A stretch of DNA of 64,000 nucleotides from Lactiplantibacillus plantarum EGD-AQ4 (GCF_000463075.2 NZ_AVAQ01000012.1:186001-250000), one strand, 5' to 3'; counted from the first letter of the stretch, positions 44,774 to 54,784 are shown. Notes: generated by a model not told the origin, from the sequence alone. A program made the numbers and translations.

Positions 44774-45598
44774 TTACTTTTCCTGATGATGCCGGAACGC
44801 CTCAATCATCGTCCACGTCAAACTCGTATTTTGGTCGTTGTGCGGAATCTGATCACGTTGGAACCATTGGGCCTTAGCCAACTCGTCAGTTTCCAAATCA
44901 ATCGCCACGTTTTCGTTCAAGTCCGCAAAATATCCCGCTAATAAGGAATGCGATGGCGCCCACGGTTGACTCCCGAAGTAGCGCAAGTTGTGAACTTCCA
45001 AGCCGACTTCTTCAAAGACTTCGCGCCGAACCGTGTCTTCAAAGGTCTCACCAATTTCGTTATAGCCAGAGATCAGTGAATAATAATTGTAGCCGGACAG
45101 GAACTTCGTCATCAATAGTTTGTCCCCGTTCGTGACACCAACGATAATCGCTGGCATAATCGTGGGATAGATTGTTTGACCACACGCAGCGCAAACTAAT
45201 GACCGTTCCGCGCTCCCAGGATGCAGCGGTTGCCCACAGTGCCCGCAAAAACGATTCGTATCATACCACCAAGCTAAGTGGGCGGCAGTCGCACTACTAA
45301 ATGCCAACCAGGCTGGTTTTAAATCGCGGAACTGTTTCGTTGACCCCACGGTATACTGATCGGTTGCCGTTGCAGTCACATCCACCCAGAAAAAAGCGGC
45401 TTCGTCGACTGCCAGTAAGTACTGATACTGGTCCGCATCAAACTGCCAATCCTGCGCTACTGCTTCATACTTAGGTAGCGTACCATCTTGTAATAAGACT
45501 TGCTGCTGGCGGCCAATCAGGATGTAATCGCCAGGACGCGGCGAACGTTGCTGCTCATTTTGATTTTTTAAAACGTGCGGTTGAATATCTTGAAACAT
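44774..45598 (-). CDS. nudC: NADH/NAD+ pyrophosphatase (Nudix)
   Basis: A 274-residue NudC-type enzyme that hydrolyses NADH/NAD+ to NMN(H) and AMP and can remove NAD caps from RNA. Seen: N-terminal domain, a zinc ribbon with two CxxC pairs (CGHCGQ and CAACGQ), the Nudix box 'GETFEDTVRREVFEEVGLEV' and, after it, 'SQPWAPSHSLLAGY', the SQPWPFPxS-type signature that marks NudC (here with A for P and P for F). AAAGTGGG precedes the ATG. Single gene. Confidence 0.95.
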   Translation of the reverse strand: MFQDIQPHVLKNQNEQQRSPRPGDYILIGRQQQVLLQDGTLPKYEAVAQDWQFDADQYQYLLAVDEAAFFWVDVTATATDQYTVGSTKQFRDLKPAWLAFSSATAAHLAWWYDTNRFCGHCGQPLHPGSAERSLVCAACGQTIYPTIMPAIIVGVTNGDKLLMTKFLSGYNYYSLISGYNEIGETFEDTVRREVFEEVGLEVHNLRYFGSQPWAPSHSLLAGYFADLNENVAIDLETDELAKAQWFQRDQIPHNDQNTSLTWTMIEAFRHHQEK

Positions 45599-45599
45599 G

Positions 45600-46065
45600 T
45601 TGGGCCCACTTTCCTATATAAAATCATTAATTTTAAAGCAATGGTTTTATTATAACGAAATCGGTGGGGTTTTACAGAAATTCGTCCTTGTGGCGTTAGC
45701 TATAAGTTAATGTTGAATCAGTATTCTGCCAAAATCTTTGCGTGACTAACATTTCTGCTTCTATAAGTTCTCGCTTAGTCAGGTTTACAAACCAAGTCAT
45801 TACAATCATTATGACCTTTAAAAACCAATCACTTTCATCGCACTGACTAACACTTCTTAAGGTGCATGACAACTAACGCAATGTGACAGCTGATGAAATC
45901 GCCTACAAAATCCCCGTTTTATCCATATATTCTCCGTCAATTTTGCATGAGCACTCAAGATTAACCCTAGTTTTTCCATGTTTATCAGCAGATAGACCAT
46001 TGCTCTGAGCGGTGCTACAATTTAGCCGAATTGAATTCTGATCATTAAAAAGGAGTGTCATTATT
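45600..46065. other. Intergenic stretch upstream of the LRR adhesin
   Basis: About 465 bases between two divergent genes. An extended -10 TGcTACAAT around 46012-46020 may be the adhesin promoter. No gene, repeat or RNA is evident; a 92-codon frame on the minus strand overlaps the adhesin start and is rejected. Confidence 0.4.
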
Positions 46066-49000
46066 TTGAATAAACAGAAGATTATTATGGCGAATCCGCC
46101 AAAATGGCATCTCGTCACGGGCATTGCCGCTACGCTACTGGCAAGCCTAATTTTAACGAACCAACAAGCATTCGCTGCCACTGACGCCCCAACATCGACG
46201 GCCCCGGCAACCCAACAAGTCGGTAGCGCCAGTCCACTAGCGGGTAGTCAAGCCGTTCTAACACCAACTAGCCCAGCCAGTAGTGGCGCAAAAACAACGA
46301 CCGAATCGCAGCCAACGGTATCACAGACAGCGACTACGCCAACCAGTCTTGCGATAAGTACAAACCAGCAAACAACTAGTTTAAAAGCGCCGACAAGTGC
46401 TTCTTCAGGTGCAACAAATAGCACGGAAACACCTCAGCCAACTGCAAGTCCGGTCACTTCGATGGCGACTAATTCCACAGCGCCTCAATCTAACAATGTC
46501 GGCACGCCGACTAGCAACGGTGTACCAGCTGGCTCGACCGCATCCGCTGCCACCAGTTCTGGGACCAGTGGTAAGACCGGCACGAGCGCTGAAGCACCAA
46601 CTAGTCCGGCACCACTTAGTACGACCAGTAGTCCGGCAAGCAGTACAAGTACAACGCTCAAAAGTAATGGTACGTCTGCCGCTGAAAGTAGCGCTGCGAG
46701 TTCAGCCCTTATGCCATCCGCGGCAGCAACGCCCAATACCGGTAGTACCGCGGCGCCTAACCTAATCACTAGCGCCGTCAATAGCATTGCGGCCAGCACC
46801 GTTTCTGAAGTGGCTAGTGCAGCGAGTGCCGAAAGTGCTGGTGCACCTGGCTCAGCTGCCGGTTCAACTGTTGCTGGTTCAACTGGGATGACTAGCGCAC
46901 CTGGTTCGACCGGGGTAGCCGGATCAACTAGCACACCTGTTTCAACGGGGGCGACTAGTACGACTGGCTCAACTAGCGTTCCCGGATCATCGGTAGCGCC
47001 GGCAGCGACCAGCGCTTTTCAAATCACTAGCGCCGTCAACAGTATCGCGGCTAGCACCTATTCTGAAGATGCGTCGGAAGCGAGTGCTGAAGCTGCTTCA
47101 GCGGCGGCCAGCTCCGAAACTGCCGCAACTAGTGCCGCCAGCACGAACCCGACTTCGACGGCCGCACCAACTGAAAGTATCGACACTTGGATGCCTAACA
47201 AACGCCTTCAATCGGCCGTTTTAAGTGAATTACAAGCACTCAAGCTCCCCGACCATCAGTTTAATTCCGTTAATGATATTACTCAGGCTGATATGCAATT
47301 ATTAACCACGTTTCATGGCAAAGATACGTACATCGATGGGCACACGGCCTACTCATTGGAAGGCTTGCAATACGCCACCAATTTGACGTCAATTTGGCTA
47401 AACAGCGGCCTTAATGCACCTGGTGGCTACTATAACGGCGACGTTACCGATCTTTCGCCATTGAGTGGGCTGACCAAATTAACATCGTTGAACATTCAAC
47501 ATAACCGCGTCAGCGACTTATCGCCGATTGCTCATCTGACTAACCTTAAGGAATTGGAAGTTGCCTATAACAACATTGCGGATCTGTCCGTTTTCAAGGA
47601 TCTTCCAAATCTGACACGAACGACCTATGGCGGCCAAACGATTTTGGAACCACTACGCTACGTCGACCAAAATACTGCCAGCGCAACCTTGCAAAACCAT
47701 TTTTACTTACCGAATGGGCAACAGGCGGCACTGAAATCACAGGCGGCAATTCTGAGTCCCGTACGGTTTGCGCCGAATGACGGCGGCTTTTATTACCGTT
47801 TTTACTTCAACGGTGCGGATAAGGCCGTCAGTGGTGACCTCAGCAACGTGGTGCCCGCTGAACAAGGCGGTCTGACGTTTAATCAGCTGGTCCCGCAGAT
47901 TCCTGGTTTTACCGGCGACGCTAACGGCCAATTCGCGACGAATGGCGTCACGCTCAACGTGGTCCCAAATGAAAGAAACTTCTACCTCGTCGCACAAGGG
48001 ATGGAGGGCAGTACGGCTGTGTTCCACGTCTTTCAACCGTACGTTCTCGCAGCCAAAGCAGCGCCCGTCACCATTCAACACGTGGATCGCAGCGGTGCCA
48101 GCTTACGAGACGCAGAGCAATTGACGGGCCTGGTCGGCGAAGATTATCAAAGTACGCCAGCTGAAATCACCAACTACACGCACGTGGATACCCAGGGCGC
48201 ACCCCAAGGAACATTTAGCGCCGAACCACAAGCAGTCACTTATGTCTATGAAAAGACGGCTGGCGCCCCAATCACCGTCAGTTACCAAGACGAACAGGGC
48301 CAAACGTTGAAGCCCGACACAACTTGTAACGGTTTTGCAGGCGATCCATACGCGACGCAGCCACTAGAAATTGCTGGCTACGACCTCACCAAAACGCCGA
48401 CCAATGCAACCGGGACCTTTAGCAGCGAACCGCAGCACGTGGTCTACGTTTATACCAAGCAGATCCCACAGCCAGTCACCGCTAGTTACCAAGACGAAAA
48501 TGGGCAGACGTTGAAACCCGACGTCACTCATACCGGCGAGATTGGCGCGGCTTATCAGACTGAAGCACTCGAGATCCCAGGATATGACCTAGTTAAGACT
48601 TCCGGCAATGCGTCCGGCGTCTTCACTAAGGAGCCGCAGACCGTCCTTTACGTATATGCCAAGCAGATTCCGCAACCAGTTACTGCTAGTTACCAGGATG
48701 AAAATGGGCAAACGTTGAAACCCGACGTTACCCATACTGGCGAAATTGGTGCGGCTTATCAGACCGAAGCACTTGAGATCCCAGGGTATGAACTCGTCAA
48801 GGCTCCCCATAATGCATCCGGCGTCTTCACTAAGGAACCACAGACTGTCGTTTATGTTTACAAAAAATTGGCCGTCCATCCTGTCACGGTTAGTTATCAA
48901 GACACTGATGGCAAGTCGCTCCACGCCGATGTCGTTTTGTCTGGGTCATTTGGTCAAAACTATCAAACAGAGCAACTAACGATTCCAGGCTACGTCTTCA

Positions 49001-49572
49001 GCAAAGTTATTGGTTCCACGACTGGTACCTTTGGAACGACTTCCCAGCAAGTGATCTACGTTTACACGCCGGAGCCAAGTGTCCCAGAGACGCCAGCGCC
49101 GAGTCCAGAACCAGCGCCACAGCCGGAACCGACGCCGCAACCAGAACCAGAACCGGTACCGCAACCTAGTCCGACACCGCAACCAGGGCCAGCGCCGCAA
49201 CCTAGTCCGACACCGCTGCCAGGACCGGTGCCGCAACCCGGGCCAGCGCCATTACCAGTACCGATGCCACTTCCTGGTTTGACACCACAACTAGGCAATT
49301 CAGCATCAGCCACTCCAGTTGCACAAGGAACTAGCGCGCCGCAATCAGCAACCACGACCCACTCAGCGTCAGCGCCAATCATACCAGCCAGTGCACTCGC
49401 TCAGCCAGGAACAGCTAAATCTCCTGCAACTGCTGATGCTCAGAAAGCTAGCCAGTTGCCACAAACTAGCGAACAGACCGAACACACCGCAACGCTTGCT
49501 GGCTTACTTGCCGCATTGCTCACCGGTTTAGGTTGGTTAAGCCTCGCTGCTAAGTTCAAGAAACGGGACTAA
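46066..49572 (+). CDS. Leucine-rich-repeat, MucBP-repeat LPxTG adhesin
   Basis: A 1168-residue wall-anchored adhesin. The TTG start has AAGGAGTG 8 bases upstream. Order: signal peptide (~1-37, ending AFAATD), Ser/Thr/Ala-rich stalk (~38-365) with two copies of 'ITSAVNSIAAST', an internalin-like LRR domain (~370-525, 'LSPLSGLTKLTSLNIQHNRVSDLSPIAHLTNLKELEV' in pieces), an Ig-like bridging part (~525-665), five MucBP repeats of ~68 residues (~668-1005), a Pro-rich repeat (PQPEPTPQPEPEP, ~1007-1075), and sorting signal LPQTSE with membrane helix and KFKKRD tail. Repeats 3 and 4 are almost identical in protein. Likely binds host mucus or other glycoproteins. Confidence 0.93.
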   Translation: MNKQKIIMANPPKWHLVTGIAATLLASLILTNQQAFAATDAPTSTAPATQQVGSASPLAGSQAVLTPTSPASSGAKTTTESQPTVSQTATTPTSLAISTNQQTTSLKAPTSASSGATNSTETPQPTASPVTSMATNSTAPQSNNVGTPTSNGVPAGSTASAATSSGTSGKTGTSAEAPTSPAPLSTTSSPASSTSTTLKSNGTSAAESSAASSALMPSAAATPNTGSTAAPNLITSAVNSIAASTVSEVASAASAESAGAPGSAAGSTVAGSTGMTSAPGSTGVAGSTSTPVSTGATSTTGSTSVPGSSVAPAATSAFQITSAVNSIAASTYSEDASEASAEAASAAASSETAATSAASTNPTSTAAPTESIDTWMPNKRLQSAVLSELQALKLPDHQFNSVNDITQADMQLLTTFHGKDTYIDGHTAYSLEGLQYATNLTSIWLNSGLNAPGGYYNGDVTDLSPLSGLTKLTSLNIQHNRVSDLSPIAHLTNLKELEVAYNNIADLSVFKDLPNLTRTTYGGQTILEPLRYVDQNTASATLQNHFYLPNGQQAALKSQAAILSPVRFAPNDGGFYYRFYFNGADKAVSGDLSNVVPAEQGGLTFNQLVPQIPGFTGDANGQFATNGVTLNVVPNERNFYLVAQGMEGSTAVFHVFQPYVLAAKAAPVTIQHVDRSGASLRDAEQLTGLVGEDYQSTPAEITNYTHVDTQGAPQGTFSAEPQAVTYVYEKTAGAPITVSYQDEQGQTLKPDTTCNGFAGDPYATQPLEIAGYDLTKTPTNATGTFSSEPQHVVYVYTKQIPQPVTASYQDENGQTLKPDVTHTGEIGAAYQTEALEIPGYDLVKTSGNASGVFTKEPQTVLYVYAKQIPQPVTASYQDENGQTLKPDVTHTGEIGAAYQTEALEIPGYELVKAPHNASGVFTKEPQTVVYVYKKLAVHPVTVSYQDTDGKSLHADVVLSGSFGQNYQTEQLTIPGYVFSKVIGSTTGTFGTTSQQVIYVYTPEPSVPETPAPSPEPAPQPEPTPQPEPEPVPQPSPTPQPGPAPQPSPTPLPGPVPQPGPAPLPVPMPLPGLTPQLGNSASATPVAQGTSAPQSATTTHSASAPIIPASALAQPGTAKSPATADAQKASQLPQTSEQTEHTATLAGLLAALLTGLGWLSLAAKFKKRD

Positions 49573-49593
49573 ATTCATGACTAATTAGGAATC

Positions 49594-49625
49594 AAAACGA
49601 CCACTCAATGTAGTGGCCGTTTTTA
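49594..49625 (+). terminator. Terminator of the adhesin gene
   Basis: AAAACG-a-CCACT / AGTGG-c-CGTTTT with a 6-base loop and a TTTTT tail, 21 bases after the stop. Confidence 0.85.
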
Positions 49626-49852
49626 GTTGTGATTGGAATATCGGACTCATCCAATCAGGTTCACTAGGATGACAGCCGCGCTGACACTCATCCGGTTACC
49701 CCGTTATACGATGTATCCGAGATTACTGATTCAAACTCATTTTCCCTTCAATCACACGCTGATTTAAACCACAAATAAACCATTTTGCCAGTGTATAATG
49801 TTTTCGATTAACAATTAGTTCAGTTATAATAAACCTATACGAAAGGAGATCA

Positions 49853-50326
49853 ATGATAATGAAATATACGAAAACCAAAGAAGTATTGAATCAACTTGTT
49901 GCCGATTTAAGCCAGATGTCAATGATTATTCATCAAACGCACTGGTACATGCGCGGGCCTAACTTTTTGAAGTTGCACCCACTGATGGATGAATTTATGG
50001 AAGAAATCGACAGTCAGCTCGATGTCATTTCTGAACGGCTGATTGCATTAGACGGCAATCCTTACTCCACCCTCAAAGAAATGGCCGATAACACTAAGAT
50101 CAAAGATTGGCCTGGCACTTGGGATAAGACGACGCCAGAACGGCTGGCACACTTAGTTGATGGCTATCGTTACTTGGAAGACCTTTACCAACACGGCATT
50201 GAAGTGTCGGACGTTGAAAAGGACTTCAGTACCCAAGATATTTTCATTGGTCTCAAAACCGCGATTGAAAAGAAGATTTGGATGATTCAGGCTGAGCTTG
50301 GTTCAGCACCAGAAATCGACGAATAG
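49853..50326 (+). CDS. dps: Dps-family ferritin-like protein
   Basis: A 157-residue Dps protein, a 12-mer cage that oxidises and stores iron with H2O2 and shields DNA in stress. The ferroxidase site ligands are in 'IIHQTHWYMRGPNFLKLHPLMDEFMEEID' (His, His, Asp, Glu pattern at the subunit interface, seen in pieces) followed by 'ISERLIALDGNP'. ATG codons at 49853 and 49859 are both compatible with AAAGGAG. It has its own terminator. No clear PerR box is visible in front, so regulation is open. Confidence 0.93.
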   Translation: MIMKYTKTKEVLNQLVADLSQMSMIIHQTHWYMRGPNFLKLHPLMDEFMEEIDSQLDVISERLIALDGNPYSTLKEMADNTKIKDWPGTWDKTTPERLAHLVDGYRYLEDLYQHGIEVSDVEKDFSTQDIFIGLKTAIEKKIWMIQAELGSAPEIDE

Positions 50327-50358
50327 GCTGACTAATTCGAAATTTTAGCTAAAACTGA

Positions 50359-50398
50359 TAACGTGCACTGCGATATGATTCGCGGTGCACGTTGTTTA
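50359..50398 (+). terminator. Terminator of dps
   Basis: AACGTGCAC-TGCG and CGCG-GTGCACGTT around an 8-base loop, with a TTGTTTATTT tail. Confidence 0.7.
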
Positions 50399-50552
50399 TT
50401 TAGCCCGGACTTAATTGTTGATTCAGCGAATTTCCCTTCTTAGTTAGCAATTCTTCAATTATTACTCAGAACTAGGTCTAACAATTTCCCTAACAACCTC
50501 CTGAACATGCTATGATGGCACTAACCATTCCATCTATCAGGAGGAATTCGAA

Positions 50553-52439
50553 TTGTATTTAGATATCGCAACCAAAGCCAAATCACTATTTAAAAATTTC
50601 CCACAAGTATCAGATCCTGAAACGGCCGCCCAGACCGCTGTTGCCAACCCACTATTTTCGTGGCATGTGTCAACGGTTCAAAAAAATAAGTTTATCGTCT
50701 TTGACAATGATGGCTGCTCGTTACGCGTCGTCATCAAAAGTTCCACTAATCAGGCACAAGTAGAAGCCGATTTTTGGGCTATGTTGGAACAGGTATGGCT
50801 TCAATGGTCACTGGACAAACAACTTTTTGATCAGTATCGGGCAAAAGCTAAGCCGTTTGCCGTCATCCAAAACATGAATCGCACCGTTGCCAAAATTCTA
50901 AGCAACAGCATTCGTGACCTGAATGATATGAAAACAAAGCCAGATGACGCCAGTCTGCTAAGGCTTTCCAGCCTGCTCACGGATGCTCCTCAACAAATAA
51001 ATGGTGTTTGGCAACTTTCAAACACTCTGGATACGCAAGTGACGGCCGATAAACTCGTGTGGCATCAACCCAAAATTGCCATGCAAAGTCCTGAGGTCGT
51101 CGCCGCTGTGAACACTATTCTGAAAATTCAAAATGATCGTGATTACTTAATGAAGCAATCCACAGCACAATTAAACAAAACGCGTAAGCAGCTTCGGCAA
51201 GCTAATCAACAACTGATTGAAAGTTATAGTCAAAGTTTACATCTGCAATATATCACCAAGACCGTAACGAGCCATAAGAAAGATTTAGTCATCTTTTTAA
51301 ACGACAACTTATCGCCGCGTCTGATGACACTATTCAGTCCGGACCTGGCGGAGCAGCAATCTGCCATCAATCAATTTTCAGACACCTCACGACACCGCGT
51401 GCGCAAAGACGTTGGCAATCTATTGAAGCTACTGGGACATTATCAGCTGATCGATTCAAAATCAGCTAAATCACTTGCTGCTAAGCTCACCCATGCCCAA
51501 AGCGCAGAACAGGCTGAACGACGAGAGGACTTGCAGGATGCTTTCAATGTAATCTCTGATTATGCTTCAGGAAAGCCCCACCACAATCGGATGGCACTAT
51601 CCACGTCCCAATTGCTCACACAGTACTTTGAGGCATTTGCGAACTTATACGGTGACATTTCATTGTTCCACGCAATTCGCATTATTCAGCTGCAGAACCC
51701 GACGCTATCATTACAGCCATTTGAGTTAGATCAATGGCTCACTGAACAAGTACAAAATGATCAAACAAACCGTTATGATGTTCTTTACTTTGAGATTGGT
51801 GACGCGAAAATTGCTACAATTGCCTCCACGAGACTGCTGGATCAGCCTGACCAAATCCTGATGGACCTTTTCAGCTCACAACAGAATAAACCGTACTATG
51901 TTCCAAAGAAAAGCGACCTGCTAAAGTACGTCAATCCTAATTATGTGGAACCATCGCTGTATCAGAAGCAATTAACCACTGTTTTGGTCAAAAATCTCGG
52001 ACTAAACATGCTGGCTGCTAATAACGTCTTGTCACAGTTTAATTTTAAACATCGCCGCTCAATATCTAACAGACCAGCTGTTGAACTAAGCGACTTCTTA
52101 ACCCAAGCTCAAGTAGCTGGCGCCGACCTCTCCTCTGATGAGGACTTAAATCTCGTATTAGCCGCCCTTCAAGGCTGGTTGAACGATATCCGTTTGTGGG
52201 CTAATCGCGGCTTTAAGCCGACCGAATTATGGGGGATGCAACTGCCAATTGACCAATTATCGCGCCAACCGAAATTAAATCGCAGTATTCGCAAAAACAT
52301 TGCCAATGGCTCGATAGATTCAGCAGAATTAATCTCCACGATTGAAGCAGAACCGTCGATTACTGCTATCCTTAAGAAACGACTCACCGACGAAATTGAC
52401 AAGCTCACTGTTCCGGTTGTCAAAATTCCTGGCTGGTAA
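50553..52439 (+). CDS. Large protein with N-terminal DUF6933-like domain
   Basis: A 628-residue cytoplasmic protein with a TTG start set by CAGGAGGAA 8 bases upstream. The N-terminal ~125 residues resemble DUF6933: 'PLFSWHVSTVQKNKFIVFDND' then 'LRVVIKSS' and a tail 'KPFAVIQNMNRTVAKILSNSIRDL'. A possible coiled coil follows (~210-245, 'NKTRKQLRQANQQLIES'). The C-terminal half ('LLTQYFEAFANLYGDISLFHAIRIIQLQNP') is helical and shows a pattern reminiscent of SEC-C/YecA-associated proteins, without a Cys-rich zinc end. I do not recognise a catalytic motif. Function unknown. It stands alone behind a strong terminator. Confidence 0.85.
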   Translation: MYLDIATKAKSLFKNFPQVSDPETAAQTAVANPLFSWHVSTVQKNKFIVFDNDGCSLRVVIKSSTNQAQVEADFWAMLEQVWLQWSLDKQLFDQYRAKAKPFAVIQNMNRTVAKILSNSIRDLNDMKTKPDDASLLRLSSLLTDAPQQINGVWQLSNTLDTQVTADKLVWHQPKIAMQSPEVVAAVNTILKIQNDRDYLMKQSTAQLNKTRKQLRQANQQLIESYSQSLHLQYITKTVTSHKKDLVIFLNDNLSPRLMTLFSPDLAEQQSAINQFSDTSRHRVRKDVGNLLKLLGHYQLIDSKSAKSLAAKLTHAQSAEQAERREDLQDAFNVISDYASGKPHHNRMALSTSQLLTQYFEAFANLYGDISLFHAIRIIQLQNPTLSLQPFELDQWLTEQVQNDQTNRYDVLYFEIGDAKIATIASTRLLDQPDQILMDLFSSQQNKPYYVPKKSDLLKYVNPNYVEPSLYQKQLTTVLVKNLGLNMLAANNVLSQFNFKHRRSISNRPAVELSDFLTQAQVAGADLSSDEDLNLVLAALQGWLNDIRLWANRGFKPTELWGMQLPIDQLSRQPKLNRSIRKNIANGSIDSAELISTIEAEPSITAILKKRLTDEIDKLTVPVVKIPGW

Positions 52440-52565
52440 TCCGTCATTGCCAGTAGCTCTCCAGCGTTTGGCCCAACCAAGTGCTTGATTGCACCGCTTT
52501 TCATCTGAAAGCGGCGCTCAAGTGTATTCAGACTCGCGGTCTGTCGGATCAGTCGCGCGACATCA

Positions 52566-52615
52566 CAATAAAAAAAGAATCGGTAATTTGAGAATTACCG
52601 ATTCTTTTTTTATTG
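52566..52615 (+). terminator. Bidirectional terminator, perfect 23-bp stem
   Basis: Arms 52566-52588 and 52593-52615 are fully complementary (core AGAATCGGTAATT), with loop TGAG, A7 and T7 flanks. It separates two convergent genes. Confidence 0.92.
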
Positions 52616-52630
52616 TAGTTAATATTCAGT

Positions 52631-52855
52631 TCAGTCAATGGCTAGTCCAAAACCGGCCACAATCCCCACGATAATAAAAATAATTCCAATCACAAAACTT
52701 GTCCAAACGCCCATCGCTGCGAACGGTGATGTTTCGGCGTTACCATGTAACTTCACCTGCCGAAAATAACGCCGAGACGCAATCACTTGAAAACAGCCCA
52801 AACCAAAGAAAAGCAAACCGAACAGCAATTGTAGCAGCATACTGGTCTTCATCAT
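52631..52855 (-). CDS. Small two-helix membrane protein
   Basis: A 74-residue protein with two membrane helices, 'MLLQLLFGLLFFGLGCFQVI' and 'FVIGIIFIIVGIVAGFGLAI', and a basic loop 'ASRRYFRQVKLHGN' between them. Not recognised; similar small proteins are common hypothetical genes in lactobacilli. GAGGGGGAA lies just before two adjacent ATGs (52855 and 52852). Convergent with the DUF6933-type gene. Confidence 0.75.
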   Translation of the reverse strand: MMKTSMLLQLLFGLLFFGLGCFQVIASRRYFRQVKLHGNAETSPFAAMGVWTSFVIGIIFIIVGIVAGFGLAID

Positions 52856-52859
52856 GGTT

Positions 52860-53352
52860 TCCCCCTCGTCGACAATCCGCATCGTTTTCATAATTATTTT
52901 AATTTTTCGGGTAATTGATTGTATGACTTGGTTATAACATGGTTGCCAACTATTATTTGTTGCCTCAATTATACCATCAGCACCGACAACTAGGGCCTTA
53001 ACCTCGCTTTTACCGATAATAATTCGCTACCATCAGCGCCTAGTGTCTTTCTTATGATGCCTAACTAACGCGCGGCCAACTCGAAAGTCGATTCTAGTTC
53101 AGTTGTAATGCGGACAATTAGTCCTTCATTGCCGTAAATTCGTATCATCACAACATGGTTTGAATCCGGTCGTCGTTTCGTATACGCGCATTCGACGAAA
53201 ATAAGAAGAAAATATGAATTTTTTGTTAAAAATTATAGTCTGTTATGCTATGATTGTTTTTGCTCGGCAATCTTTCATTAATTTAATAATTTTCGAGTAT
53301 TAATTTTATTCATATCACTTCACCCAATGTGCCAATTCTAGGAGGAACATCG
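52860..53352. other. AT-rich intergenic stretch
   Basis: About 490 bases with no supportable gene. The right end is AT-rich and probably holds the promoter of the next gene (for instance around TTGTTA near 53223), but no box pair is convincing. Confidence 0.4.
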
Positions 53353-54636
53353 ATGAACGAAACAAAGTTCTGTATTAATTGTGGGAAGGAAATTCCTGCA
53401 AACGCAACGTTCTGCTCATTCTGTGGTGCGGATCAAAAAGCAACCGCAACCACTGAAACCAAGACTGATGGGAGTGCGACAACCGGCAAGCAGCCGACGC
53501 CACCAGAACACACCAACATGTGGACCGCGCTCAAGCTGGGAATGAAGCAAACCTTTACCTGGTCACAACGCATCACCCGACCACAATATTGGTGGCTCTA
53601 CTTGGATTTAGTGCTCATCGCCTTGATTTTGACGTTCACACTTGGCCTCAAAGTCTATAGTTTCCCAGCATTTGCGGCGCACGTGAATGTGCTTCAAGCG
53701 GTGCTACTACTCATCTATTCAGCGCTCATGTGCTGGATTTCAGTGATGCAGTTCACTGCAGGTGCTCGGCGGCTACACGACTCCAATCGTTCAGCACATT
53801 ACTTATGGTTCTCACTGATTCCAATCGTCGGACCAATCTTGATCATCGTTTTCATGTGCCAACGGTCAAAACCAGCTGGTGAACGCTTCGATCGTATTGC
53901 TAGTCAGCCTAAGCCATGGACGCACAAATGGTGGACTTGGTGCCTGCTCGTCTTGTTCACACTGCTATACGCTGGTTCAGTAAATATCGTTGCACGTGAA
54001 AATGCCATCGATTCTGCGCTAACAACGACGTCCAATTCCGATTCAACGAGTGATTCTGACGACAGCTATGCGGATAGTGACAGTTACGACGACAGTGATA
54101 GTGATAGCACCGACACCGATTCAGACACTGATTCGGAATCAGACTCAAGTTCTGACACCGACAGCATTACCGTTGGCGATGACGACATTGATATTTCTGA
54201 TCAAAAAACGTATAACACTTCATACAGCGATAGTAGCTGGACGGGTTCTACCTTCAAAATCGATAAAGTCACGGTTTACAAAACTGATGGGGCTTACACC
54301 ATCGGTAGCGGTAGTGACAAACGTGACTTTAACGGTGTTGTGAAAGTTCATATGAGTATCCACGCTGGGCGCGACATTTCAGCTTACCCAACCCAGGCCA
54401 AGCTCAGCACCAACGATGGGCAACAGGTCGACGCTGATATGGATAGTGACGACTTCGACGGCGACTTAAACAGCGGCACGGATACTGACGGTAATTTATA
54501 CTTTGAATTATCAAAATTATCCAGCGTCAAAGACATTACCAGCATCCGCCTCAAATGGGACGCCAGCTACGATACGGATGATTACGATGACGACAATGAC
54601 TTTAAGACCTACGATGCGACACTTAATTTGAATTAA
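53353..54636 (+). CDS. Zinc-ribbon, DUF805 membrane protein with Asp/Ser-rich stalk
   Basis: A 427-residue protein. Order: N-terminal zinc ribbon with two CxxC pairs (CINCGK and CSFCGA, ~6-27), a DUF805 membrane domain (~55-190; 'RITRPQYWWLYL', 'ARRLHDSNRSAHYLWFSLIPIVGPILIIVFMC' in pieces), one more membrane helix (~200-218), a highly acidic Asp/Ser/Thr tract (~235-280) and a C-terminal beta-rich extracytoplasmic domain (~290-427) that looks like a DUF5067/YrzR-type immunoglobulin-like fold but is not clearly assigned. GGAGG precedes the ATG at 53353. Function unknown; the acidic tract could bind Ca2+ (inference). Confidence 0.85.
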   Translation: MNETKFCINCGKEIPANATFCSFCGADQKATATTETKTDGSATTGKQPTPPEHTNMWTALKLGMKQTFTWSQRITRPQYWWLYLDLVLIALILTFTLGLKVYSFPAFAAHVNVLQAVLLLIYSALMCWISVMQFTAGARRLHDSNRSAHYLWFSLIPIVGPILIIVFMCQRSKPAGERFDRIASQPKPWTHKWWTWCLLVLFTLLYAGSVNIVARENAIDSALTTTSNSDSTSDSDDSYADSDSYDDSDSDSTDTDSDTDSESDSSSDTDSITVGDDDIDISDQKTYNTSYSDSSWTGSTFKIDKVTVYKTDGAYTIGSGSDKRDFNGVVKVHMSIHAGRDISAYPTQAKLSTNDGQQVDADMDSDDFDGDLNSGTDTDGNLYFELSKLSSVKDITSIRLKWDASYDTDDYDDDNDFKTYDATLNLN

Positions 54637-54711
54637 TTTTTAGTGCTTGAATGCGTTGCAGATTGCAATGTGCGTCGTGATTTGCTGGCGTTGTGATGGT
54701 ACTGAAAGCAT

Positions 54712-54754
54712 TAAAAATCCCCTGAGTTGAAAATTCGACTCGGGGGATTTTTTG
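54712..54754 (+). terminator. Bidirectional terminator
   Basis: AAAATCCCC-t-GAGT / ACTC-g-GGGGATTTT, T6 tail, between the convergent DUF805 and DUF262 genes. Confidence 0.85.
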
Positions 54755-54784
54755 TTAAAATTTATCGATTCAAATGATCACTAA

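Noticed and set aside
45903-46181. 92-codon minus-strand frame at the start of the LRR adhesin
   Set aside because: Overlaps the adhesin promoter and signal peptide coding, no ribosome site, no recognisable protein pattern.
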